This document shows, piece after piece, positions 9,469-16,742 of a DNA stretch of 64,000 bases. Below the pieces are notes generated by a model that saw nothing but the letters and a program-made list of their open reading frames with translations, did not search any database and had not been told where the DNA came from. Made by a program: the position numbers and the translations under genes. Source of the DNA: an uncultured Bacteroidales bacterium (lineage in GTDB: Bacteria > Bacteroidota > Bacteroidia > Bacteroidales > Bacteroidaceae); the NCBI GenBank assembly GCA_902779165.1, contig CACZAN010000013.1:1-64000 (forward strand), given 5' to 3'. Position 1 is the stretch's first letter. The number at the start of each line of letters is the position of its first letter.

Positions 9469-10414
9469 TGTTTTTGTATTTTTTATAGTATTCTTCGTAA
9501 GCTTTCACGATTCGCGTGACAAGTTTATGTCGCACGATGTCTTTCTGGTTGAGTTGGATAACAGCAATTCCTTCAACGTCTTTCAGAACATGCAAGGAAT
9601 CGATGAGCCCGCTCTTCTGTGAGTGTGGAAGGTCAATCTGTGTGATGTCTCCGGTGACGATCATCTTTGTGTTCATTCCCATTCGGGTTAGGAACATCTT
9701 GATTTGGGCAGGTGTGGTGTTCTGCGCTTCGTCGAGAATGACGATGGCATCGTTCAGGGTGCGCCCTCGCATGAAGGCGAGCGGAGCAATCTGAATAACG
9801 TTTTGCTCCATCATTTCGTTCAGCTTCTGTCGGGGAATCATGTCCTCGAGTGCATCGTAGAGCGGTTGTAGATAAGGGTCGATTTTATCCTTCATGTCGC
9901 CGGGAAGGAACCCCAGTTTCTCGCCCGCCTCCACCGCTGGACGGCTGAGTATGATGCGGCGCACTTCCTTATTCTTCAAGGCGCGCACAGCAAGAGCTAT
10001 ACTCGTGTAGGTCTTCCCGGATCCGGCAGGTCCGATAGCAAAGACCATATCGTGCGTTTCGAATGCGCGCACCAGCCGCTGTTGGTTTTCGCTGCGGGCT
10101 GTAATGGGCTTGCCCGTGACGCTGAAGACGATAGCGCCGCTAATGCTCTCGCGCTTTGTTTTCTCGCCCTTGATGATATGGAGGATGTCCTCTTCTCCGA
10201 GGCTGTTGTACTTTGCACAATGTTTCTGCAAACGTTCAATGTTCTTTTCGAACGCACACAATTCTTCCTCGTCGCCCATCACTTTGATGACGTTTCCACG
10301 TGCCACGATGCGCAACTTCGGATAGAGCGCCTTGATCATTTGCATATTGGCATTGTTCACGCCATAGAAAATGAGCGGGTCAGCCTCTTCCAGAATGAGA
10401 TGTTTTTCGGTCAT
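9446..10414 (-). CDS. PhoH-family ATPase
   Basis: This 322-residue cytoplasmic P-loop ATPase has Walker A GPAGSGKT near residue 128, a Walker B region [13 protein letters not shown] near 220, and the family block [20 protein letters not shown]. The N-terminal 100 residues resemble the KH/TusA-like N-domain of YbeZ-type PhoH proteins, which act with YbeY in rRNA maturation. It is the first gene of the leftward run; its start is 20-30 bp downstream of a -7-like TATTTTTG box (10441-10449 on the minus strand). Confidence 0.92.
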   Translation of the reverse strand: MTEKHLILEEADPLIFYGVNNANMQMIKALYPKLRIVARGNVIKVMGDEEELCAFEKNIERLQKHCAKYNSLGEEDILHIIKGEKTKRESISGAIVFSVTGKPITARSENQQRLVRAFETHDMVFAIGPAGSGKTYTSIALAVRALKNKEVRRIILSRPAVEAGEKLGFLPGDMKDKIDPYLQPLYDALEDMIPRQKLNEMMEQNVIQIAPLAFMRGRTLNDAIVILDEAQNTTPAQIKMFLTRMGMNTKMIVTGDITQIDLPHSQKSGLIDSLHVLKDVEGIAVIQLNQKDIVRHKLVTRIVKAYEEYYKKYKNNESINKD

Positions 10415-10440
10415 TCGGACATTAATTGCTTAAATTCGCG

Positions 10441-10502
10441 GCAAAAATAGTGAAATTTATTGGAAAAGCATACTTTATTTGGAAAATTTGTGTTACTTTT
10501 GC
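10441..10502. promoter_or_regulatory. Divergent promoter region between phoH and the DUF5715-like gene
   Basis: Two -7-like boxes of the Bacteroidota type face away from each other: TATTTTTGC on the minus strand (10441-10449) serving phoH, and TACTTTTGC on the plus strand (10494-10502) serving the gene starting near 10520. Neither has a perfect -33 TTTG at the usual 19-21 nt distance, so strengths are uncertain. Confidence 0.5.
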
Positions 10503-10519
10503 GCCACAAATTGACAGAA

Positions 10520-11350
10520 GTGGTATTTCGTAAACTCAAGAAGAAGGTTTTTCTGCAGCTGACGGTCATTATTGTGATGATTTTGTTCTTGATCAGGTTG
10601 CTCTCTCCCGGCGTTAACAAACCCCGGTCAGAAGGTGTTGTTTCTGAGGCCGAAATTCCAGAGCTATCTGCGGGCGCGGACTCGCTGCCCCTTCCTCCCC
10701 AGTCTGAACTGCGTCAGGACCCTCGCGACGGTGCCCTTTCAGAATACGTGTCTCTGCCAGACTTGGATTTCAGTTTCAAGCATTCCATCCGTAGCGTGCC
10801 CTCGTACAACGACTGCTTTCCTGACGTTCAGGACGTTCAATATCCTGCCGCCCGGGCTCACGGCGTTCGACCTGTAGCCAACCGCCGCGAGGCCGAGGAG
10901 CGCAAGCGTGATTTGCTTTACGTGGGCAACAATCCCTATTATGTCATCGATCCGGCAATTCGGAGCAGTATTCCTTATTTAGTACCGCGCGCGAGCCGGC
11001 TACTTCAACACATAGGCCGTCGTTTCCTTGATTCGCTGGCAGTGAAGCAGGTGCCCCTGCATACGATTATCGTCACCAGCGTCCTCAGGACCGAGGAAGA
11101 TGTTGCCCGCCTTCGCCGTATCAACGGCAACGCATCAGAACAAAGTTGTCATCGTTTTGGCACAACTTTCGATATCTCTTATAACCGTTACCACACTGTC
11201 ACCCCTCCGGGAGAGGAGGCGCGCCGTGTTGTGCGGAACGATACCTTGAAATTCATACTTTCTGAAGTGCTTCGCGATGCCCGGGCCGAAGGACGTTGTT
11301 ATATAAAGTATGAAGTGAAGCAGGGTTGCTTCCATATAACAGTGAGGTGA
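10520..11350 (+). CDS. DUF5715-like membrane-anchored protein (M15-peptidase-like)
   Basis: A short basic N-terminus (FRKLKKK) and one hydrophobic segment (LQLTVIIVMILFLIRLL) anchor the protein, with the rest outside the cytoplasm. The C-terminal domain has IIVTSVLRTEEDVARLRR, then SCHRFGTTFDISYNRY and GCFHITVR. The His/Asp/His pattern resembles D-Ala-D-Ala peptidases of family M15 and the Bacteroidota DUF5715 family, so a cell-wall role is plausible. I chose the GTG at 10520 because the reading frame upstream (ATG 10460) precedes the likely promoter at 10494-10502; TTG at 10511 is the alternative. Confidence 0.7.
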   Translation: MVFRKLKKKVFLQLTVIIVMILFLIRLLSPGVNKPRSEGVVSEAEIPELSAGADSLPLPPQSELRQDPRDGALSEYVSLPDLDFSFKHSIRSVPSYNDCFPDVQDVQYPAARAHGVRPVANRREAEERKRDLLYVGNNPYYVIDPAIRSSIPYLVPRASRLLQHIGRRFLDSLAVKQVPLHTIIVTSVLRTEEDVARLRRINGNASEQSCHRFGTTFDISYNRYHTVTPPGEEARRVVRNDTLKFILSEVLRDARAEGRCYIKYEVKQGCFHITVR

Positions 11351-11463
11351 TCTGTTAATGAATCTAAAAAAATCGGAGGCGCTTAAACCTTCTTGTTACA
11401 CGAGTGTCATAAAGATGTGATCACACAAAAAATGATACATTCGTAACAAAAACTTATACTAAA

Positions 11464-11982
11464 ATGAAAAAGACAATAATACTTACAGCATTGATCGCCT
11501 TCCTTTTCGGCACCATCAATACCATCAGTGCTCAGGACGATAGTCGTCGTCAGGAATTTATGGCTCGTCAGACAGAGCGCCTTGTCAAGAATCTGAAACT
11601 TGACGGCGACAAGAAGATACAGTTCGAAGCCATCTACAAGAGATATCAAGAAGAACTCGCTGCTACCCGTCAGCAACAGGCCCGCCAAAGAGACGATGAT
11701 AACAACAAGAACCTCTCTGACGAGGAGGCAACCGCCAAACTTACTGAAATCTTCGCCCGTCAGGCAGAACAGATACAGCAGCAGCAGCGTCGTTTGGACA
11801 TCCAGCAGAAGTATTGTGCAGAATTGTCAGCGATTCTCACTCCGCAGCAGTTGTTACAGGTCTTCCAGCCGCAAGGCCGGCAGGGTGGCCGTCAGGGACA
11901 AGGAGGTCGTGGAGGCTTCGGTGGAGGTCCTCGTGGCGGCGGCTTCGGCGGTGGCGGTGACTTCGGAGGCCCCGGTTTCTGA
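11464..11982 (+). CDS. Exported helical Spy-like protein with Gly-rich tail
   Basis: A cleavable signal peptide (cut after ISAQ, about residue 24) is followed by a Gln/Arg-rich helical region with periodic hydrophobics and the motif LTPQQLLQVFQ near 128, reminiscent of the LTxxQ motif of Spy/CpxP periplasmic proteins. The last 35 residues are a Gly-Arg-Phe tail. This points to a small periplasmic coiled protein, possibly chaperone-like; the similarity is weak. It stands alone, with a hairpin terminator about 160 bp downstream. Confidence 0.6.
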   Translation: MKKTIILTALIAFLFGTINTISAQDDSRRQEFMARQTERLVKNLKLDGDKKIQFEAIYKRYQEELAATRQQQARQRDDDNNKNLSDEEATAKLTEIFARQAEQIQQQQRRLDIQQKYCAELSAILTPQQLLQVFQPQGRQGGRQGQGGRGGFGGGPRGGGFGGGGDFGGPGF

Positions 11983-12142
11983 TAGATGATATACGTAAAA
12001 CATATACATTGCTATAATTTGAGATAACACCACATCACAAACGCAGGTAAAACACGACAACATTAAGAAAAGCATTGCATAAATTAGATTAGTTTTAGAT
12101 TGATTAGTTGATTGAGTGTGCAGCCTTGTGCTGCATGCAAAA

Positions 12143-12178
12143 AAGAAGGCCGCCGCCCGCGAGGGTAGTGGCCTTCTT
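12143..12178 (+). terminator. Hairpin terminator after the Spy-like gene
   Basis: A 9-bp stem AAGAAGGCC / GGCCTTCTT surrounds an 18-nt GC-rich loop and is followed by a T-rich stretch (CCTTCTTTTCG). It is a reasonable rho-independent terminator, although the T run is interrupted. Confidence 0.5.
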
Positions 12179-12320
12179 CCTTCTTTTCGATGCCTTTTTA
12201 ACGTGAGTTCGGCGTAAGGATTATGCAACAAGTCTGCATCTGTCATGGATTTCATGGTTCATCTCAGTTCCCGCAGCGCGACCTCCACATCATACAGGAA
12301 AGCGAATAGCTCTTTGCAAA

Positions 12321-12474
12321 AGGACGTAACGTCTTTCTCCATAGGACGTAACGTCTTTTTCCATAGGACGTAACGTCTTTTTCCATAGGACGTATCGTCT
12401 TTTTCCATAGGACGTATCGCTTTCCGCCATAGGACGTATCGCCTTTCACGACAGGATGTATCGGCCTTTACGTA
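12321..12474. repeat. Seven tandem 22-bp units with a palindromic core
   Basis: Units begin at 12321, 12343, 12365, 12387, 12409, 12431 and 12453. Each carries a dyad core of the form GACGTAACGTC or GACGTATCGTC followed by a T-rich tract and CCAT. There are no unique spacers, so it is not a CRISPR. The homologous copy at 40.53 kb has only two such units. Confidence 0.85.
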
Positions 12475-12530
12475 TATATGTCTCGTCTACTCCCACCTGT
12501 GTCACGATTCCCTGAAGGAACAAGCCGAAC

Positions 12531-12596
12531 AAACTATAGTTCCTCCAGCGACAAACTATAGTTCCTCCGACGACCGAGTATAGTTCCCCGCACGAC
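12531..12596. repeat. Three tandem 22-bp units with core AACTATAGTT
   Basis: Units at 12531-12552, 12553-12574 and 12575-12596 each contain the palindrome AACTATAGTT (third unit: degenerate GTATAGTTC) and end in CGAC. They have the same 22-bp period as the neighbouring array but a different core. The same three units occur in reverse at 40409-40474. Confidence 0.8.
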
Positions 12597-12616
12597 AAGG
12601 CTTGGATTTGACGTTT

Positions 12617-12761
12617 TGCAAAAAGTTGACGCAAAAACACTCCGAACACTCCGATACACTCCGAATTCTTGTAGTCAGTTTGCCATCTGAAGATGACAAT
12701 TGAAAGAGGTCGTTCGGAGTGTATCGGAGTGTTCGGAGTGTTTTTGCGTCAACTTTTTGCA
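12617..12761. mobile_element. 145-bp MITE-like perfect inverted-repeat module
   Basis: The arms 12617-12665 and 12713-12761 are exact reverse complements over 49 bp; they begin TGCAAAAAGTTGACGC and include three CACTCCGA repeats. They enclose a 47-nt centre with TTTGCCATCTGAAGAT. A second copy lies at 51060-51203. The related locus at 40.37 kb keeps only the outer 18 bp of one arm, so the module can be present or absent. No coding capacity. Confidence 0.75.
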
Positions 12762-12830
12762 TTATCTTATACCGAACTCACGCTTTTTTATCTCTTTTTC
12801 CCACTTTTCATAAAAAAAATCCTTATAAGT

Positions 12831-12862
12831 TTTGCCGTTTGGACAAAATGCAGTAATTTCGC
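12831..12862 (+). promoter_or_regulatory. Promoter of the secreted nuclease operon
   Basis: A -33 TTTG (12831-12834), 19-nt spacer and -7 TAATTTCGC (12854-12862) fit the Bacteroidota consensus with one change in the -7 box. The gene starts 31 bp further on. Confidence 0.6.
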
Positions 12863-12893
12863 GCCGTATTCACTTTAAACCTTTATAATTATT

Positions 12894-15248
12894 ATGAGAA
12901 AATTCTACTCTTTTTTGATTGCCGTATTGGCAGTTTGCGGTATGGCTAATGCACAGACAACTCTCACATGGGTTGCCGTAGATCAAAGCTATGCAAATGC
13001 CCAAGATTTCGATGGTCAAACCATCCAGTTGAATGAGACCATTAGTGCTACCTTTTCTAAAGGAACAGGTTCTACAACGCCTAAGTACTACGACACTGGC
13101 ACCGCTATGCGCCTTTATGCAGGAAATACGATGGTTATTTCCGGTTCCAACATCTTGAAGGTTGTGCTCACTTATTCCGGTGCTTCTAATGCCGGTGAAG
13201 TATCGACTTCTCCTGAAGGCTACGAATTGGACGGCGTAGTCGGCACGTGGCAGGGAAGCTCTGAGTCTGTGACATTTACCCGTGGAGGCTCCAGCGGTCA
13301 TGTCCGTATTCAACAGATTGAAGTGACCTACGGGTCCGTAGACCCCACCTTTGTTGCAGCTCCAACCATCAAGCCCGCCACAGGCACGTATTATGAAGCT
13401 CAGGAGGTGTCCATAAAAGCAGGTGAAGGCTCCTCGATCTTCTACACCCTCGATGGTTCCGAGCCTTCAGCGTCCAGCACCGCATATACAGCTCCCTTCA
13501 CAGTGGAGAAAACCACGACCGTGAAGGCTATTGCCGTGAAAGGTGAATACAAGAGCCAGGTGTCAGAGAGTGTTATCACCATTGAAACGGTACAGAAAAA
13601 GACCATTGCAGAGATCATCGCTACAGGCGCTCTGGATAGAGTGGAGACTTCTGCAACAGTTCAGGCTGTATATTCCTCAGGTTTAATGCTTGGCGATGCC
13701 ACTGGATATATCACGGCATTTCTTGGCGCTACTCCCGATGTTGCTGTCGGTGATGTCGTGGATGTCGTCGGACCTACCGCAGCCTATGGTGGTTGCATCC
13801 AGTTTGGACAAGGAACAGAAGTCACCAAGACTGGAACCGCTGAGGTCGTATATCCTGAAGCTGTAGAGCTGGATGGCAGCGCCTTCGATGCGCTGGTCGC
13901 AGAACCTGTTGTCAAATATGTGAAGGTGAAGGGCACCCTCACCATTAGTGGAAACTATAAGAATCTGGAAATCGATGGTGCAACGAACCTCGGGTCCATC
14001 CAGTGCACAGGGGAGGTCCTTGGTACAGTCCTCTCTGGTCAGGAAGTGGAAGTGACGGGTTTCTTCGCCTACAAGAGTGGAAGCACTACAGTCTACGGAA
14101 ACATCATTGCAACGAGTATTACTGCTTTAGGAGAAGTTCCCACCTATGCTACCATTGCTGAAGTCAAGGCCGCAGCCAAGGTGGACAAGGTAGGTGTTAT
14201 CTTTAATGCCCAGGAAGTCCTCGTTACTTACATCAATTCCAATAATGTCTACGTTTACGACGGCACCGATGGCTTGATGCTTTATGGAAAGAACAGCGGC
14301 TTTAAGGCTGGTGACAAGATTTCTGCTAAGGTAGCAGGTGAACTCTATCTCTACAACGGTCTGACCGAGATTTCTAATTGCACCTTTACAGACCTTACTG
14401 TCGTCAGCAGTGACAACGAAGTGACTCCTCAGAAGGCAACTATCGCCGATGTCACCAACAACTATGCCCAGTATGAGAGCGAACTGGTAACCATCGAGGG
14501 TCTGACAACAGACACCATAGGTTGGGACGAGAATCGCGTCATACCTTTCATAGATGACATTGACAATGAAATCATGGTGCGCGACAACTTCAAGGTTGCT
14601 ACCAATCTGGTCTTTGATCCTCAGAAGACCTACACCATCACAGGTTTCGTCGCAGCTTATACAGCAGAGGGGAAGACCTCCTATCGCATCTATCCGCGTT
14701 CTGCCGCAGACATTGATAATGGCGATGTGCCTCAGCCTGGTCCGGAGCCTCGCGAGACATCGATGCAGAATCCGTATTCTGTGACAGATGTGCTTGCCTT
14801 CCAGATTGCAGCCAAGACAGATACCATTCAGGTGGGCGCCTGGGTAGAGGGCTTCATCATTGGCTCCGTAAAGAACAGTAAGCTTGCCCTTGGCTTAGAA
14901 GATGCTCAGGCCTCGAACATTGCTATTGCTGTTACAGCTGACGAGCAAACCGTTTTCCTCCCCGTGGAACTGGCTTCCAAGAGCGACGCCCGCGCTGTAC
15001 TGAACCTTGTTGACAACTCCGACATGCTCGGCAAGAAAGTATGGCTCTGTGGCACCATCACCCAGTATTTCGGCATGAATGGTCTGAAAGCAATCACAGA
15101 CTTCAGCCTTGATGGCCAGACTCGTGTGGCCGACCTCCGCACGACCGTAGGCACGAAGGCCATCTACAACCTCGCCGGCCAGCGTCTGCAATCCCTTAGC
15201 CGCAGTGGCCTCTATATCATTGACGGCAAGAAGGTTGTTGTCAAGTAA
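12894..15248 (+). CDS. Secreted multidomain protein with CHB_HEX-like and OB-fold-like domains
   Basis: This 784-residue protein has a signal peptide (cleavage after ANAQ, residue 21). An N-terminal beta domain contains the pattern ...YDTGTAMRLYAGNTMVISG, related to the C-terminal part of the next gene. A CHB_HEX_C-type Ig-like domain follows (about 160-225; IFYTLDGSEPSASSTAYTAPF), then repeated OB-fold-like domains (DUF5689/DUF6359 type), the last at about 625-750. The end is NLAGQRLQSLSRSGLYIIDG plus KKVVVK, a short type IX secretion-like tail. OB-fold domains of this kind are common in secreted nucleases of Bacteroidota. It is the first gene of an operon with two endonucleases, so an accessory role in extracellular nucleic-acid handling is inferred. 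Confidence 0.65.
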   Translation: MRKFYSFLIAVLAVCGMANAQTTLTWVAVDQSYANAQDFDGQTIQLNETISATFSKGTGSTTPKYYDTGTAMRLYAGNTMVISGSNILKVVLTYSGASNAGEVSTSPEGYELDGVVGTWQGSSESVTFTRGGSSGHVRIQQIEVTYGSVDPTFVAAPTIKPATGTYYEAQEVSIKAGEGSSIFYTLDGSEPSASSTAYTAPFTVEKTTTVKAIAVKGEYKSQVSESVITIETVQKKTIAEIIATGALDRVETSATVQAVYSSGLMLGDATGYITAFLGATPDVAVGDVVDVVGPTAAYGGCIQFGQGTEVTKTGTAEVVYPEAVELDGSAFDALVAEPVVKYVKVKGTLTISGNYKNLEIDGATNLGSIQCTGEVLGTVLSGQEVEVTGFFAYKSGSTTVYGNIIATSITALGEVPTYATIAEVKAAAKVDKVGVIFNAQEVLVTYINSNNVYVYDGTDGLMLYGKNSGFKAGDKISAKVAGELYLYNGLTEISNCTFTDLTVVSSDNEVTPQKATIADVTNNYAQYESELVTIEGLTTDTIGWDENRVIPFIDDIDNEIMVRDNFKVATNLVFDPQKTYTITGFVAAYTAEGKTSYRIYPRSAADIDNGDVPQPGPEPRETSMQNPYSVTDVLAFQIAAKTDTIQVGAWVEGFIIGSVKNSKLALGLEDAQASNIAIAVTADEQTVFLPVELASKSDARAVLNLVDNSDMLGKKVWLCGTITQYFGMNGLKAITDFSLDGQTRVADLRTTVGTKAIYNLAGQRLQSLSRSGLYIIDGKKVVVK

Positions 15249-15251
15249 ACG

Positions 15252-16742
15252 ATGATGAAAAGAGCCTCTCTTTATACAGTCTTTCTGACTGTTTTCCTCA
15301 TGGCATGTACTGCCTGTGTACGGGCGCAGTCGTCTTCGGCGGCTGGCGCTCCGTCCACAGCGCCAGTCTCGTCTGTGAACCTTGCGACCTATTACTCCAA
15401 CGCGAATGGCAAGAAGAAAGCTGAGTTGAAGACAGCGCTGTATAATATCATCAACAACCACACCACCATCAGCTACAACGGTTTGCTGGATGCTTATGCC
15501 ACCTCAGACCGCCGGGCCGATGGCAAGTTGCGCGACTGGTATTCCAATGTCACCAACTATGAAATAGGAGGTAGCGCTGAGGCTGCATCGTATAAGAAAG
15601 AAGGCGACAGCTACAACCGAGAGCACAGCGTGCCCCAAAGCTGGTTCGGCAAGGCCAGTCCAATGAAGAGCGACCTTGTACATGTCATTCCTACCGACGG
15701 CTACGTCAACAACCGCCGCGGGAATATTCCTTTTGGCGAGAACCGGGGCGAGACCTATCAGTCCCTCAACGGCTACAGCAAGGTGGGTGCGTGCACCGTC
15801 AGTGGTTACACTGGTCAGTGCTTCGAGCCGAACGACGAAATCAAGGGCGACATCGCGCGTATCTATTTTTATATGGTCACCTGCTACGAGAATCGCATTT
15901 CCAGTTGGAACGGCGGAACTGCTTCACAGGTCTTCGACGGCAAAACATATCCCGGGTTAAAGGAGTGGACCCTGAAGATGATGCTCCGCTGGTCTAAGCA
16001 GGATCCCGTCGATGAGGTGGAACGTGCACGCAACGAGGCGGTATATCAGTTGCAGCAGAACCGCAATCCCTTTGTGGACTATCCTTCGCTCTGTGAGTAT
16101 GTATGGGGCGACAGCATCAGCTATGCTTTCGATGTCACCAAGGGGCATGAGGTGAATCCTGATGACCCTGATAAACCCGATAATCCCGACAACCCGGATA
16201 ATCCCGACAATCCCGATAACCCGGATGTGACTTCAGGCTCTATAGATCTGACTCTGCTGACTTGGACTGCCACTTCTGACCCTACTTATGGATCTGGTTT
16301 CACGGCCAAGGCGAATGGATTGACCATCAGCTACTACAAGGCATCATCCTCTGTGGAACCCATTATAGTCTCTACAGAGTTGCGCTTCTACGATCAGTCC
16401 GTCCTTGTCATCTCTGGTGCCACCATCAATAAGCTGGTGTTCTACGATGCAGGCGGGTCGAAGTCCGGTGCTTCGATAATCGTGGATGGTTCCAATTATG
16501 CCTTTGAGGAGGGCAAGATTACATGGACTGGCTCCAAGAATCCCTTCGTCTGTCAGGCCGACAAACAGTTGCGTTTCAAATCAATCGACGTGACCATCGC
16601 CTCCGAACCCGAAGTCGGTATTGCCCGCGTCGCTTCCACCCGGAAGCAGGCCGCTGACGTCTTCGACCTCACGGGTCGTCGTGCTAAACCCTCACAGCGC
16701 GGCGTTTATATTGTCAATGGAAAGAAAATAGCACTCCGATGA
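15252..16742 (+). CDS. Secreted endonuclease I family nuclease
   Basis: A signal peptide (a lipobox-like MACTAC is present) precedes an endonuclease I (NucM/EndA-type, beta-beta-alpha metal) domain at about residues 45-285. The active-site block reads YNREHSVPQSWFG (H125 as general base) followed by SDLVHVIPTDGYVNNRRG and NIPFGE. A low-complexity linker of about seven DNP(D/K) repeats near 300-322 leads to a C-terminal beta domain and a tail ending RGVYIVNGKKIALR. Such enzymes cut DNA and RNA non-specifically outside the cell. It starts 3 bp after the previous stop, and its own stop overlaps the next start by ATGA. Confidence 0.88.
   Translation: MMKRASLYTVFLTVFLMACTACVRAQSSSAAGAPSTAPVSSVNLATYYSNANGKKKAELKTALYNIINNHTTISYNGLLDAYATSDRRADGKLRDWYSNVTNYEIGGSAEAASYKKEGDSYNREHSVPQSWFGKASPMKSDLVHVIPTDGYVNNRRGNIPFGENRGETYQSLNGYSKVGACTVSGYTGQCFEPNDEIKGDIARIYFYMVTCYENRISSWNGGTASQVFDGKTYPGLKEWTLKMMLRWSKQDPVDEVERARNEAVYQLQQNRNPFVDYPSLCEYVWGDSISYAFDVTKGHEVNPDDPDKPDNPDNPDNPDNPDNPDVTSGSIDLTLLTWTATSDPTYGSGFTAKANGLTISYYKASSSVEPIIVSTELRFYDQSVLVISGATINKLVFYDAGGSKSGASIIVDGSNYAFEEGKITWTGSKNPFVCQADKQLRFKSIDVTIASEPEVGIARVASTRKQAADVFDLTGRRAKPSQRGVYIVNGKKIALR

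Larger units (their letters stand above)
12202..12782. repeat. Composite intergenic repeat block with inverted ends (copy A)
   Basis: This gene-free block is bounded by inverted ends: CGTGAGTTCGGCGTAAGG on the left (from 12202) and its near reverse complement ending at 12782 (TATACCGAACTCACG). Inside, in order: a tandem array of seven 22-bp units (12321-12474), a spacer with TATATATGTCTCG, three further 22-bp units around AACTATAGTT (12531-12596), and a 145-bp inverted-repeat module (12617-12761). Parts recur at 40.35-40.59 kb and 51.06-51.41 kb. Short open frames here are translations of the repeats and are not called as genes. Confidence 0.8.

Noticed and set aside
12321-12474. CRISPR array
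   Set aside because: Units are contiguous 22-bp repeats with no unique spacers, and no cas genes are in the window.
12264-12762. Short coding frames over the composite repeat (Tyr/Lys-rich repeated peptides)
   Set aside because: They are direct translations of the 22-bp units and inverted arms, lack start context, and the same DNA is non-coding at the other copies.
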